The notes: a model not told the origin generated them from the sequence alone. Positions 47,988 to 61,086 are shown, counted from the first letter of the stretch. The stretch is DNA of 64,000 bases from Erigeron canadensis (GCF_010389155.1 NC_057768.1:22825966-22889965); one strand, 5' to 3'. Numbers and translations are program-made.

Positions 47988-49037
47988 AATAGAAAAATTA
48001 GGGTCCAACACTAATTTTCTATTTTCACATTTAATCCTCCTTCTAATAAATTTAAATACAATCAACCCTTTAACTTATTTAAATTATTTATTTCGTGATC
48101 AAACTAATTAATATATTACTTTAATAATATAGAGTTACCGTGTCTTTTTGTGTGACCCCGTAGGCTTAAATCATTTCCGGACATACGTTCATTTTATGTG
48201 ATCATATACTAACAGTTCCCACTTGAGCTCGTAATAAATGAAGGTTAGAACATTGGTTAACATCTAGCAACACGTCAATGCTCCCAGAAATATTTAAGTA
48301 TAGTTTCTTAAAGTATATTTAAATGGTTGAGGCATTTATTATCCCTTTGTTCAGATACCGTGTTAAACATGAATATAGATCAATGTCATTTCATGATTTA
48401 ACGATTCTGTTTCTCATTTCATCACTACTTAAGATTACCAAACATAATCAAGACACATCTGGATTCATTTGGACATGGCCATGTAAACATCTTAAGTAGT
48501 TCCAATGAGGGGCAAGTAGTATCATTCTGCAACTATCAGTTGGAGGAACAAATCTTGTATTGACTACATGTGTCAGTCATCATACTTCACTACACTTTCT
48601 GAAAATAGACCTTTATATACTCCCTTATCCAGGAGAGTTAGAACTATATCAAGTAAGTGCAATCCATACATGCTGACATGCTTGTATCTTAAGTCAAAAG
48701 ATCAATAAAGTAACCATTTACTAATTTCACTTAATGACGTCGATCCATAATGTGATAAATTAGTTAGTGGGGTAGTCCGATATGCATCATATGGATACCA
48801 TGTGAGTTTGGTGGGACCAACCATTATATATTCAAAGAATATAACCAATCACTCAGATTTGTCTATAATTAATCAACAATGGACAATTTAGAATATTTAA
48901 TAAAATATTCAAGGATTAAACATGCAAATATAGGATACAATTAATATTAAATGAAATCAAACATATCAAGTACTTTATTTCATTATGAAAAATATAAATT
49001 GTTTAACATCCCTTATCCAAATACCGAAACAACAGAT

Positions 49038-52000
49038 TTATATGAAATAACTATCTAATTTAAGTCCTATGTCTTCGGCATGCCTTTCAAGCTTGGGCCT
49101 AGCCAAAGCTTTTGTGAAAGGATCAGCTAAGTTAAAATCTACGTGAACTTTGAGTAATTTGATTTCTCCTAATTCAATCTGCTCACGAACATAGTGATAT
49201 CTTCTAGCATAATGTCAGGCACCTTTCTGAGCTCCGGGCTCGTTGGCAATGATTAATGCACCAGTGTTATCATAGTACATATCAGTGGGTAAGTCACTCG
49301 AGGGGATCACGTCAAGCCCACTAATGAACTTCCTTATCCAGACTGCTTCCATTGCGGCTTCTAAGGAGGCAATGTACTCAGACTCTGTTGCAGACATGGC
49401 AACTGTTATTTGCTTCTTGCTTTTCCAGTCCACAGCACCTCCGTTAAGAACGAAGACGAATCCTGACTGAGATTTCGTGTCATCTCTATCAGTTTGAAAT
49501 CTAACATCATACAGTATCCGGTCACTTTGAGCTCTAAGTCTGGATTTTCTCCATACACCAAAAACATATCTTTAGTAGCCCGTAGGTACTTCAGAATGTT
49601 TTTAACAGCAGTCCAATGGCTTTCACCTGGATTCTGTTGATATCGGCTAACGATGTTTTGCGCAAACGCCACATCGGGTCTAGTGCATCTAACCGCATAC
49701 ATAATAGATCCCACAGCTGAAGCATAGGGAACTCTTTGCATACGCTCCACCTCATTAGGTGTATTAGCACCCTGTTTGACTGATAAACTAAGTCCTTCTT
49801 GCATAGGTGTAAACCCACGCTTAGAATTCTCAATCTTGAATCGCTTCAAGATCTTATCAATATAAGCCCTTTGACTTAGTCCAATTAACCGCTTTGATCT
49901 ATCTCAGTAGATCTTGATTCCAAGAATAAATGCCGCTTCTCCTAAATCTTTCATGGCAAAACACTTTCCAAGATGGGATTTAACATCTTGCAACATTGGA
50001 ATGTGTTTTTCTATGATCAATATGTCATCAACATATAAGACAAGGAAAGTAACATTACTTCCACTAGCTTTGCGATATACACATGGCTCATCGGGATTTT
50101 GAACGAAACCAAACTTTTTGATTTCTTCATCAAACCGCTTGTTCCAACTTCTTGATGCTTGCTTTAGTCCATAAATGGACCTTTGAAGCTTGCATACTTT
50201 GTTCGGATGTTTTGGATCAATAAAACCTTTAGGTTGATCCATATAGACTTCTTCATACAAGTAACCATTTAAGAAGGCAGTCTTAACATCCATTTGCCAT
50301 ATCTCAAAGTCATAGTACACAGCTATGGCTAAGAGAATCCTAATAGCTCTAATGTCCGCAACTGGAGAAAAGGTCTCATCATAGTCAACACCAAAACGTT
50401 GAGTATAACCTTTCGCCACGAGACAAGCTTTATAGGTGTGTACATTTCCATCCATGTCTGTCTTCTTCTTGAAGATCCACTTACACCCAACAGTTTAAGC
50501 ATTTTGTGGAAGATCAACCAAGCTCCAGACTTGATTGTCTTTCATGGATTTCATTTCTACCTTCTTAGCTTCAAGCCATTTGTCAGATTCCGGATCTGAT
50601 AATGCAGCTTTGAAATTTGGAGGCTCATCGAGATCTCCTAAAACGTTGTCTTCTACCATCAGACATATATTGTCAGTAGGACGTCTTGTCCTTTCGGACC
50701 TACGAAGTGGACTCGCTTCATCATCATCGACTTGAGGTTCATCACTTTCAACATTCCCCCCCCCCCCCCAAGTTGATGATTGCTAGGAGCTTCAGAAGGT
50801 GATACATCTTCCTTTTGAGTCTCATCAAGTTCTACAACCCTCCCACTGTTCTCTTGAGCTAATTTCTTTTCAAAGAATTTAGCATATCGAGCAACGCGAA
50901 CAGTGTTTTTGACGGGATCATAGAAGTCGTAACCCATCGTTTCCTTTGGGTATCCGACAAAGATGCACTTAGTAGTTTTGGGTTCAAGTTTGTCAGGCAT
51001 ATCGTGCTTCACAAGTGCCTCACATCCCCAGACTCTTAAGTAAGACAGATTACGGACATCTCCATGCCATAATTCATATGGTGTCTTGTCAACCTTCTTG
51101 GTTGGAACCATATTGAGAATGCGTACAGCAGTCTCTAGAGCATAATCCCAAAACGAAAATGGGAGAGTCGTAAGGTTAATCATAGATATCACCATGTCTA
51201 GCAAGGTTCGATTTCTCCTTTCAGACACTCCATTATGTTGAGGAGTGTATAGAGGAGTAAGCTGTTGGACAATTCCACACGCTTTTAGATAATCCTTAAA
51301 CTCTTGGCTTAAGTATTCACCATTTCGATCCGAACGAAGAATCTTGATGGTTTTGCCGAGTTAATTTTCTACTTCATTTTTAAACTCTTTGAATGTTTCA
51401 AACACTTCATGTTTATGTTTAAGCATGTAAACATAACTATAACGACTGAAATCATCCGTAAAAGTTATGAATTGCTAGCTCCTTTTCTTGACACATGTCT
51501 AAATGGGTCGCAAATATCTGTATGAATGAGTCCAAGAAGATCTTTAGCCCTTTCCGGTTTATGCGGAAAAGGTTTTCTTGTCATTTTGCCGGAAACACAT
51601 GACTCGCATTTATCAAATGATTTATCATTTAATTGTAAGATCCCTTCACGTTGAAGTCTTTCAATGCGATTTTTTCCAATGTATGCAAGACGACTATGCC
51701 ATAGATAAGTAGAGTCCAAGTTAGTCTTGGCTCTTTTGCTAACATTATACATTAAATTATCATTTAGTGAATCACAACCACGCATATCAATTTCATAAAT
51801 ACCATTAGTATCAATAGCATCAAAATAATGAACATTATTTTTAGAAACTGAAATACTATCATCATTAAAAACATTAACGAATCCGTTGTTTTTCAACAAT
51901 GAAACTGAAATTACACCTCTAGTAATAGATGGTGCATAATGACAATTGTCTAAAACAATAATTAAACCGGAAAGAAGAACTAAATGATATTCTCCAATAG

Positions 52001-53063
52001 CTTCAACAAGTGCTGGTAGACCATTGCCTACGAACAGCTGCAAAGCTTCGGGCTTCAGCTTCCTCCTTTTCCTAAGTGCCTGTAATTCATTACAGATATG
52101 AGTTCCACAGTCAGTGTCATAAACCCATGATTTACGCTTAGTAAAGGAAAATAATTCAATACTGAAGATACCTGAAGTACTAGCACCGCTAGCTTGCTTC
52201 TTCTTCACATTCAACTCGGCAAGATACTTGGGACAGTTCCTCTTCCAGTGCCCGACTTCATTACAATGATGACAGGTCTGGTCTTTAGCTGGATGCTCTT
52301 TCTTAGCCGGAGGGGTTTTCTTTGGTTTGGGGGCATTAGCAACTTGCTTACCCTTGCCTTTACCATCAAACTTGCCTTTAGCTTGGTGCGATTTCTTAGC
52401 TTTCTGAATCCGACCCCCTTTTATCATAAGAACATTTTGGTCATTGGCCTTCTTTGGAATCATTTTCTCATATTCAATGAGCATAGCATGAAGTTCAGTG
52501 ACACTCTTTTTCATAGAGTGCATGGTATAGTTTTGCACAAAGCCCTCATATTCCTTAGTAAGGGATTTGAGAATCATGCCAACTTTTACCTCCTTATGAT
52601 AAGCATACTCCATCGAATCCAATTTGTCAAAAATGCTCTTCATCTTGAGCACATGACTGCTAACCGATTCACCAGATTCAAGTTTCATGTCATGGAGTTC
52701 CACGACTAAGTCAAATAGTTCCACTCCAGCTTGCTTTTCATACAAGGATCTAAGTTCTCTGATCATATCATATGGAGTGTAATGCTCGAATTGTTTCTGA
52801 AGCTCGGGAGACATGCTCGCAAGCATCAAACAACAAACTTCAATGAATCTAGTGTATTGAAGTCTATATTCAGTTCTTTCAGCTGCTGTTGATTCAACAG
52901 TCGGTTCGGTTAGCCAGTGCCTTTCAATGACATCCATGCGTTCTTCAACTCTCAAAACAATTCTCAGTTGACAATGCTAGTCATTGAATTTTGATCCATT
53001 AAGCTTTTCTCTTTCAAACATTTGCCGAAAAGCATTGGTGTTTGTAGGAGGATTCATTGCCAT
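49038..53063 (-). pseudogene. gag-pol polyprotein gene of the nested Copia, broken
   Basis: The minus-strand frame starts at 53063 and runs to TAA at 49038-49040. In order it has a UBN2-type gag; a zinc knuckle of CX2CX4HX4C form (CHHCNEVGHWKRNC, about 52230-52271); and a protease motif reading DTDCGTHI (DTG expected, so the catalytic triplet is altered). Next come a gag-pre-integrase region in which the second His of the zinc site is Tyr (HSRLAY), the integrase core, reverse transcriptase with YVDD (about 50040) and RNase H. In-frame stops: 52977-52979, 51361-51363, 50495-50497, 49904-49906, 49215-49217. Frameshifts: near 51475, at the C run 50756-50769, and near 49480. No functional polyprotein can be made. 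The longest intact piece is 51465-52955 (gag to early integrase). Confidence 0.92.
50756..50769. repeat. C14 run with a frameshift in the Copia pol gene
   Basis: The run reads as a Gly repeat on the minus strand. Downstream of it the expected pol sequence continues in another frame. Confidence 0.85.
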
Positions 53064-54653
53064 CTACAAAACAAATTAAGTTCAAAAATCAGTACTTTCG
53101 ATAATAAATCCTTAAGAAATTAATTACCCAATGTTTATAAAATAAACAATTAATTTTATTAAGGCTAGGATCCAATTGACATACACTCATTTCATCAGCT
53201 GATCTGCTAGAAATGATTGCACTCAAAAGGTAAGTGACGAGCAGTAACTGCATCACATGTGCAATTCATAGTAAGAATGGGACTTACAAATGACACTCGA
53301 TTCATCAAGTGATTTGTAGTCATGTTTTGTCCCATCTTTTTCCACGGGTTAAGGTTTCACCGCTTAATTCGCTTTAAGTCGTCCAACCAAGAACGCGCAA
53401 ATTTGTCCACCACTTGTGTACCAGTGAGTGGGATTCGCCATGCAGCTGCCATTTTACCACTGTGTTCCAGTGAGTAAAACAACAGCCACAAATGTCCTTT
53501 ACGAGTTGGATGACAATGACTTAAGTTTATTGGATCAATCAATTTGATGTGTGATCAAAAAGTTATGTTTGAAGATTCATGCATATCTTCTAAACATAAT
53601 ATGTTTATAAAACTCATTTTTACTGCCTTTAAATACAAAAGAGCTCGGTAGCTCCATTTGAACTCACAAAGAAGCGCAGGGGCAAAGGTTTGCGATGGAC
53701 GCAATTAAAAACTCACCCTTTTATAAGGCTAACGCATTCCAACTTATACTTCTTTTAGAGTTTGTTCAAATGGGTGAGCCGGTGTATCTTTTGATTTTAG
53801 GGCACCAATTTTATAAACAAAATCATTATTTCAATATAATTTAGTCAAGTTTAATTTTCCAAAAACAATTTTGCACACAATTTTCTTAGAGGACAAAACT
53901 AAACTTACTAAATATAAACACGTAACAATTAGGTATCCATCCTTGGTTAGGCCACTATGGTTTAAGATTGGCTCCCCTTTCTCAAGGAAAAGGATCACAT
54001 ACATCAAGTAAACTTGATTGCATAAGCCAAAATTTAATAAAAAATTTATCACATAAACACATAAGGTGCTGATTGGAAAATTCCAGCGGCCGAACTGGGC
54101 TTAACACAGAACTATAAAGTTGTGGCCCTATGAGTCTACTATCTACGGTTCAAAGGACGACTTCTAACTCCTCATGGATTAAAAGACATGGTTGTTTTAG
54201 TGGACTGGTGTCAAGCAACAATATTAACAAATAATTATCACATTGTCAAACAATTAATTAATTTAATTATCCACCTAAATAGACCTAGTGATCAAGTAAT
54301 TTTATCATTATAACTAAGTAATAATCATGAATTAATTGCATGTAAAAACTCATGATTATTACTTCTATTTAACAATTAAAATAAAGGTAATCTATAAACG
54401 CATCCAATTAATACATTAATCATGCAATAAATCAAAACTTGCAATTAGAGTTTCCAAAAAAAAAATTTCTTTTTTAGATTTTCGAATTCGGGTTTATCAA
54501 AAAAAAATAATTTTATTTTTATTTCATTATTTTATTACAATTAAACCAATTAATTAATAAAATAATCAAAATAATTACATAAAAATTGAAAAAATATGAA
54601 ACCCTAACCCCCCTTCAAGTTTTGATTTTTAGGTAATTAAATATCACATGTGT
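53064..54653 (-). other. Leader of the nested Copia
   Basis: Untranslated stretch between the primer-binding site and gag. It contains TTCATCA(G/A)-type words repeated near 53190 and 53300 (GATTCATCAAGTGATTTGTA). Short open frames (53357-53542, 53831-54052) have no recognisable domain. Confidence 0.6.
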
Positions 54654-54667
54654 GGCTCATGATACCA
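54654..54667 (-). other. Primer-binding site of the nested Copia
   Basis: In complement TGGTATCATGAGCC, one base inside the right LTR. TGGTATCA is the start of the classic initiator tRNA-Met complement. Confidence 0.8.
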
Positions 54668-54668
54668 C

Positions 54669-55346
54669 TGTTATAATATATAACTAAATATCATCATTTA
54701 TGAATACGCAATGGAAGCAAATAAAACCATGTAATCAAATAGTTAACTTTGAAATAGGATTAAGGAATACCTTTTAACGTAGATGATAAAGTGAAGAACT
54801 TTAAAAGGATTTGAAGAAAATCCCTCTACGATCGCACACTAGACACCTCTTATATCGTATACTAGTACCCCGATCACGAACCGAACAACCATTTCTTACT
54901 ATCCCTATTAGTCGAACCAAACAAAACCCGAAACCCTTTGTTTTGTGTGTTTCGGCCGAAGCCAAGAGAGAGGGAAGATAGGATAGAATTAATGTGTGAA
55001 TTGAATGAAAAACCCTTGAATTAAGCCCTCTATATATAGGGAATATTTAAGGTTTACTTAGCTTGGAAAACAAGTTAAATCAAGGCTTAAAAAGCCCTTG
55101 AAAGAACCGGCCCAAAACTAGGGTCCAACACTAATTTGCTATTTTCACATTTAATCCTCCTTTTAATTAATTTAAATACAATTAACCCTTTAACTTATTT
55201 AAATTAATTATTTCGTGATCAAACTAATTAATATATTACTTTAGTATATTAATTAATAATATAGAGTTACCGTGTCTTTTTGTGTGACCCTGTAGGATTA
55301 AATCATTTCCGGACATACATTCATTTTACGTGATCATATAATAATA
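54669..55346 (-). repeat. 5' LTR of the nested Copia
   Basis: 678 bp, TGTTATAATATATAAC to ...CATATAATAATA. The terminal CA has become TA. Matches the left LTR with scattered substitutions. Confidence 0.85.
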
Positions 55347-55351
55347 GATAT

Positions 55352-57550
55352 AAATTCAGAACAAGATAATTTTCTTAGATAAACAATTAAACATAAACGT
55401 AAGAGACATGCATGAGACACGATTTTGTTTTCTACATATTCATTCACTTCACTATATTATCAATTATAATGATCAATCATGTATCATGATAAATTTTTTT
55501 CGAACCATGTTTGTTCCGTAAGCTTTACATCGATAACTATCAAATAATGATCAAATGAACATGGCATCATCTACTTTACAATTTCATAATTATGTATAAC
55601 GTTTTACTACATGTATCAAGTACAATTACCATTTAGCCATATGTCATATCTATACTCCATTATAAATTTACCACCTATGGGTTTATTCGTATATCCACAC
55701 AACGAGAAGGTATCACCACATTTAACCGTTATTTTCTTTTCTTTTTAAAGTTCTGTTGCATCGTGCGGGTATAATGCTAATGGATGGGGTCTCAATTTAT
55801 ACATTTAGGTGCTAATAGATTAGACCATACAACTATTATGACTCATGACATAAAATAGCTAATATGTAATAACAAGTTTTCGACATAGCCATTTAAATCT
55901 AGCAACAATACCATCTACTCAAATTAGTGGCATTAACAATGTTTACCATGAATTGTGTATAATTTTATTACCACTAAGCAAACAATAGTATTAGAATATG
56001 ATAGACTAATTACATTAACAGTAGCAAACAAATACTCATAAGTTAATCACTAATAAGCCAACAGGTAGTATAATACAAAATAAAATAATACATGGTTATC
56101 ATGGTATGTAACTTAAAATTCCTTTTGTTTAACAAGATAGAATATGGTAGGGTGTAGTACTGTAGTTGCACACCTGTACTATTAATTATTACGTTTATAT
56201 CCATATGCCCATTTCAATTTCATTAAAATAAACTTTGTAACTGGTTTCTTTACTCCACTTTAATTCACTAAAAAAAACGCATATAAAAGAAGAGAGTAGC
56301 TAGGAAATATCTGGCCAAACGATTCAAACTTTCGGGGTGAAATGACTAGAAATATTCACATTCACAATCACAATTATTATTTATATATAAGTGTCAACTT
56401 GCTTTTCTATTTACCATTACAATTATTATTTATATATAACCCACTACTATTCAAGCATAATTAATTAAACTTTTCATCTTACATGTTCGATTAACCATGA
56501 CTTATCAAAACAAAAACTTTATGTATATCATATATCATATCATACCTTTTTGGTAATTAGCTTTTCCATATGACAGTGAAAGAATCAATTACGACTAAAA
56601 TCATCAATGACATAATTCTTTATGGAAAATGATAATGACAGCCTTAAGGGCTGTCACTAACAACATATTACATGCTTAAAAACTTGTACATTATATATTA
56701 AAAACCGCCCCCTGATTTTTCTAACAGCAAGGTACAAATTTTAATGCACCCAATTAGTTTTTACTGACAATCCTAAGGGCTGTCACTAACAAAACCCTTG
56801 TTTATAATATGCATATGTATACTTTAGTATCTCACTCTAACAATCAATCCAATTAACTAGCTAGAGAAATTTTAACATTGACAAACCAAATTATAGTATT
56901 ACTAATATAAATCAATAGCAAATTAATACTTCTTCTCGTAAAGAAAGCAGTTATGGATGGAATATACCCAAGTTGGTGTAATATTTCCATGTTCAGTGTC
57001 AAAAACCTTGATAAGTTATATATTATCAAACATTTAGAGTTCATATATCATCAAATATACAAAAACCAGAATTAATATAGTTGCAACTTCTATCAATTTT
57101 CGGAAAATAAAGCATGTTACATTTGCAGACCACGTACTCAAATAAGAAGAATTTAGGTCCCATAGAAATCGTCCTAGATAATAACCCATTAATCTGTTTG
57201 ATTAAAATCATAAAATCTACCTTTTGCGATATGAAAAAAATTAACAAGAATATAAGAGGCTTAAATTGAATGCACCATATGATAGAGTAGATCACTTAGC
57301 AGAAAAATACCACCGTTTGGAAAGATCAAGAATTATAAAAATAACATTTATGCATGTAGAGTAATAAATTATGAAACTTTAAGTTGGAAATCAATTTTAC
57401 CTCATATGGCAGTATCGGGAGATTACAAAACCACAACTCACCATATTAAATAATAGGGAATGGGATGCCTGACGATCAATTCATTGTTGACTACCGAAAA
57501 TGATCTGAAATCATAAATCTTTTGCAAATCAGTTTCTCAGTAGATTAGAT
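55352..57550 (-). other. Decayed 5' interior (gag side) of the outer Copia
   Basis: By position this should be gag and leader on the minus strand. No gag motif is readable. A MITE sits at 56624-56797. The minus-strand frames at 56853-57295 have no domain match I recognise. Confidence 0.4.
56616..56805. mobile_element. hAT-like MITE with ~8-bp duplication
   Basis: The element is about 56624-56797 (174 bp). The left end reads GGAAAATGATAATGACAGCC and the right end in complement GGGTTTTGTTAGTGACAGCC. The flanks TTCTTTAT and TTGTTTAT match at 7 of 8. The subterminal GACAGCC-TTAAG-GGCTGTC (56637-56655) is itself a hairpin. Interior sequence recurs near 570-680. Confidence 0.65.
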
Positions 57551-57563
57551 TTCGTGCTGATAA
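57551..57563 (-). other. Primer-binding site of the outer Copia
   Basis: In complement TTATCAGCACGAA, directly next to the right LTR. Confidence 0.6.
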
Positions 57564-57788
57564 TGTATTAAATAACAATGACTAATTAGAGTATTATATA
57601 TAACAATGACTAATTAGAGATTATAGAGTCACAAACATATAAAGATTAAGAGAGTTTTTATATTATTAATATATCTCTAACAATGATACATGGCTGTATT
57701 TATAGGGCTCAAATAATCCTACAAACACAAATGAGATGTAGGTTATGTATATATGGATAGTCACAATATAAATATTACATGTATAACA
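57564..57788 (-). repeat. 5' LTR of the outer Copia
   Basis: 225 bp; pairs with 42213-42438. Confidence 0.85.
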
Positions 57789-57806
57789 ATATGAACATAT
57801 TATCTA

Positions 57807-58885
57807 TCTATATAATTATTAAAACAGTAAGAATCCGAATGATTCTAGAAGTTCTACAACTCAAACATATTTTATAATATTGTCACATGGACTATAATTT
57901 ATGTGGCATCCCCATATTTTTTATAATATGTTATCTTATATATTTATATTAGAATTAGAATTAGAAAATTAAAGTTAGATTAGAATATTAGAATAAAATA
58001 AAAGTACATATGATATATTATATAAAAATAAAGATAAATACAATATATAGAAAAGAAAATAATATCATACAAATTAAAGTAAATATGTTGAAAAAGTTGT
58101 TCAACATTATTAGTTTTTTTTTGTTGCAAATATCATACAAAATATTGAAACTAAAAAATACAAAAAATTAAAATAATATAAAATTCTATATAAATCTTGG
58201 ATCAAAATTAACAACCTAATTTAATAAAATTTTACAATATAGGAAACGACTACTCATCAATCATCATAGGTATGGACCAAAATTATCGTCCGAAATTTTG
58301 GAAATAATATGAAAAACAGCTCCAATGTGTTTCCTAACCGTAACTTATATAAAGCAAAAATTTTCTTAATTGTTTCATGTTATGGAGTTAGAATAAGCAT
58401 GCACAAGTGAGTCGGTATTTTAGAATGAGTACATCGATTTCAAGGTAATCAATTCTTTAAATTAACGTAATGTGTAGATCTGTTTATAATCCATTTTTTT
58501 AATGATTTAAATTTGTTGTAATACTATGATTTTTCTTTTTATTACATATGTTGTGTGACAAGTTATCTATAAATTTTCTCTATGTTGTATATGTCTCATC
58601 AAAAACAAAAAAGTGATTTTGCAACTATTAGATGATTTATTATCCACACCACATAACATATCTCCACAAAATATGATATTTTTTTCTTATTTTGTTTAGG
58701 TATTTGTTTTTCTCTTTTTTTTTTGACAAGTAATTTAGTAAATTTAGATGGCTATAATAATTTGGGAATTGACCACAAATTATAACATAGTCAACTTTAA
58801 CAAAATTAATCTATACAATTTTTTTTTACTCATGTATTTAAATAATTATTTTAACTACCGCACATCGTGCGGGTAAAATACCTAG
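57807..58885 (+). mobile_element. Non-autonomous Helitron-like element 1 (type B)
   Basis: The 5' end TCTATATAATTATTAAAAC follows an A. Near the 3' end, CCGCAC-atc-GTGCGG forms a hairpin (about 58859-58873), followed by GTAAAATACCTAG and T. This is the common plant Helitron terminus (hairpin, short spacer, CTAG|T). 1079 bp, no Rep/helicase. Confidence 0.75.
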
Positions 58886-58901
58886 TATATATATCTATAT
58901 A

Positions 58902-59776
58902 TCTATATTAAAAAAAGTAGTTATCCTAAGATTCTTAAGCCATCCATCTTAATTTAAACTCTCCTTACACAATGCCACATAGGATTTATCCTATATGTCA
59001 TTTACATAAAATTTTTGACAATATTTTATTTATTTATTATATATATAATAAAAAAAACTAAACTAAAATTAATCTATATTATATTGTATGAATTTTAAAT
59101 CCTCTAATCCAATAAAGCAATATATATATAATACATATATTTGTGGTTTGGCATGAGATTTGCAATAGATATTAAAATTATTTATTTTAGATAAAAATTT
59201 GTTTTTTAACCAAAAATAAAAATCCTGTAATTAACTGTACGTTTTTACCGATAGCTATTTTGGATTGCATATGTATATTTTACATTAGAGTTAGATATTT
59301 TATTTACCAAATTTTTAATTTTATTAGAATAAGTATTGGTTTGCTTTTAGTTTATTGTGTATGTAATTGGTTACGTTTTTCTTGGTGTTTCATAATCATT
59401 TATTAAGCTCAATGTGTGATATTTACCATTTTGACAAACATACAATAAGACATATTGTTTAAAAGTATGTTATAATCGTTTCATGATTGCTAAATATTTT
59501 ATCTAAAAATATGTTGTAATCGTTCTTTATAATCTATGTAACTTAGTCCAAATTCAATGCATGTTGTTTAATTTTTTTGTTGACCGGTTTTGTTGCTGAC
59601 TATGATATGAAAATATAAGGGGCAACGAATGATATGGTTGTATAAATTAACACAAAACACTTTCACTAATTATCAATATCCACAGCTAGATTATTTTTCT
59701 TATATATATATATATATATTCCATTAACGATATTTTAATTAGCCGCACATCGTACGGGTAAAATACCTATACCTAG
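58902..59776 (+). mobile_element. Non-autonomous Helitron-like element 2 (type B)
   Basis: The 5' end TCTATATTAAAAAAAG follows an A, only 16 bp after element 1 ends. The 3' end has CCGCACATCGTACGG (about 59743-59757), GTAAAATACCTATACCTAG and T. It differs from element 1 by one hairpin base and a 6-bp repeat (CCTATACCTAG). 875 bp, no coding frame. Confidence 0.7.
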
Positions 59777-60640
59777 TATATATATATATAGAGAGAGAGA
59801 AAGAGATTAGTTATTGTAAAATAACTATTAAACTAAAACATAAAAGATAACATGTGAGCCGTAAAATCCTCCATCCAAATTAGATCCACAAATAAATTTG
59901 ATGATGACATTTTTGTTATTTTTTGAAAGTTCAATGGCATGGAATATCCATAACTAATTTCCATGTTTCCAGGTTCCTTAACTACATTAATTCGTTATTC
60001 GTATCTAACACCATTTTTTTAAATGTATATTAATTTTTAGTTGAATAAATCATATTACATAAAATCTTATATTGATACTTTTTATTATCAGACTTTTAGT
60101 TTGTGATGCATTTATATAATTTATTGATAATTATTCAGTTAAACAAAACATGATGCACCGTTTTAATAGTCTGTGCATCATAATTAGCGTAGAGAATCAC
60201 AATGCATCGTCTTGATATCAACATAGTTTTCACAACAATTCATTCACATATCATTGATGCATATTTTTTTTTTAAACATTCACGACAAATCATTATGATG
60301 CACAAAAAATATAAGGACTTATCTTTTTTATTTACAAACTTTACAAAAATCATGGTATACATTGATCCACATTGTTTCAATAATGAAATTGATGCACGAG
60401 TAATGAAATTGATGCATGAGTATTATGTAAAAAGGGATGCACAAGTATTATATGAATAACACCTTAAAATTGCAGAAATGATAGATAAACATATATGATA
60501 TGTATTAAACACTAATGTACATGCTTTATCCCTTTAATTAAATATTAATACTGATGCACAACATCAACGGCCCAAGTTGATTAATTTCTTTCAATCTTTT
60601 GATTTTTCCTAAAACACTTAGCCATATACTCGCTGTCAAA
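59777..60640. other. Region rich in GATGCA words, probably an old repeat
   Basis: GATGCAC/GATGCAT recurs at about 60151, 60256, 60297, 60391, 60411, 60437 and 60552, a density not expected by chance in such AT-rich DNA. The 85-codon frame at 60202-60459 crosses these words and has no known domain. No inverted ends found. Confidence 0.4.
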
Positions 60641-61051
60641 AAAAAAAGGAATTTATGAAAGCATGTTGAATTTCAAAACTTCTTCATATATAAATGGAGT
60701 TGCAATAAATAGAATAACGATATACTTGTTTTCATTCAATAGCTACCTAAAAATAATTTTCCATGTTTTTTGTTTTTCTATTTTCATGCTCATAAGTAGA
60801 AGATGGTTACTTCTTAATTCGTGAGGGAATTGAAAACACGAGAAGAGAAAGAGAAATAGGGGTGGGAGACCGGTAAATTAGGGTGAAGATTGATTGTGGT
60901 AGTCAGACTATAATACGGAGTAATACGAAAGACAAGTTTACAACTTTACCCTTTAATTATTAAAAACATAATTAAATAATAGAAGACACGTGTCAAGCTT
61001 ACCTTTTGTGTTATTTATTTTATGTTAATGGTTGTTTTATTTTACCCCTAA

Positions 61052-61086
<35 letters not shown>

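Larger units (their letters stand above)
46135..48214 (-). repeat. 3' LTR of the nested Copia, interrupted
   Basis: It matches 54669-55346 closely except for two changes: a solo LTR inserted at 46356-47743, and a run of 20 C (47968-47987) where the sister has GGCCCAAAACTAGGG-like sequence. Confidence 0.85.
46130..55351 (-). mobile_element. Nested Copia retrotransposon, minus strand
   Basis: LTRs at 46135-48214 (interrupted by a solo LTR; about 687 bp without it) and 54669-55346 (678 bp). Flanks GATAC (46130-46134) and GATAT (55347-55351) match at 4 of 5. The primer-binding site in complement, TGGTATCATGAGCC (about 54654-54667), fits initiator tRNA-Met. A purine-rich AAGTGGGAAC lies next to the left LTR (48215-48224, complement). 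Domain order gag-protease-integrase-RT-RNase H marks it as Copia. It sits inside the older Copia 42213-57788. Confidence 0.9.
42213..57788 (-). mobile_element. Old Copia element (Ale-like), minus strand, split by a second Copia
   Basis: Two 225-226-bp LTRs (42213-42438 and 57564-57788) start TGTATTA and end ATAACA. Next to the right LTR, 57551-57563 reads in complement TTATCAGCACGAA, a primer-binding site I recall from plant Copia elements primed by an internal part of initiator tRNA-Met. Next to the left LTR, CTCCCCCTTGAC is the complement of a polypurine tract. Both place the element on the minus strand. About 9.2 kb of the interior is a younger Copia (46135-55346). The element's own coding region is badly decayed. 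No matching 5-bp flanks were found. Confidence 0.8.

Noticed and set aside
49285..50735. Plus-strand frames across the Copia pol region
   Set aside because: They are antisense shadows of the gag-pol gene on the minus strand.
60202..60459. 85-codon frame
   Set aside because: It runs through GATGCA words in AT-rich DNA, with no domain or codon bias that suggests a gene.
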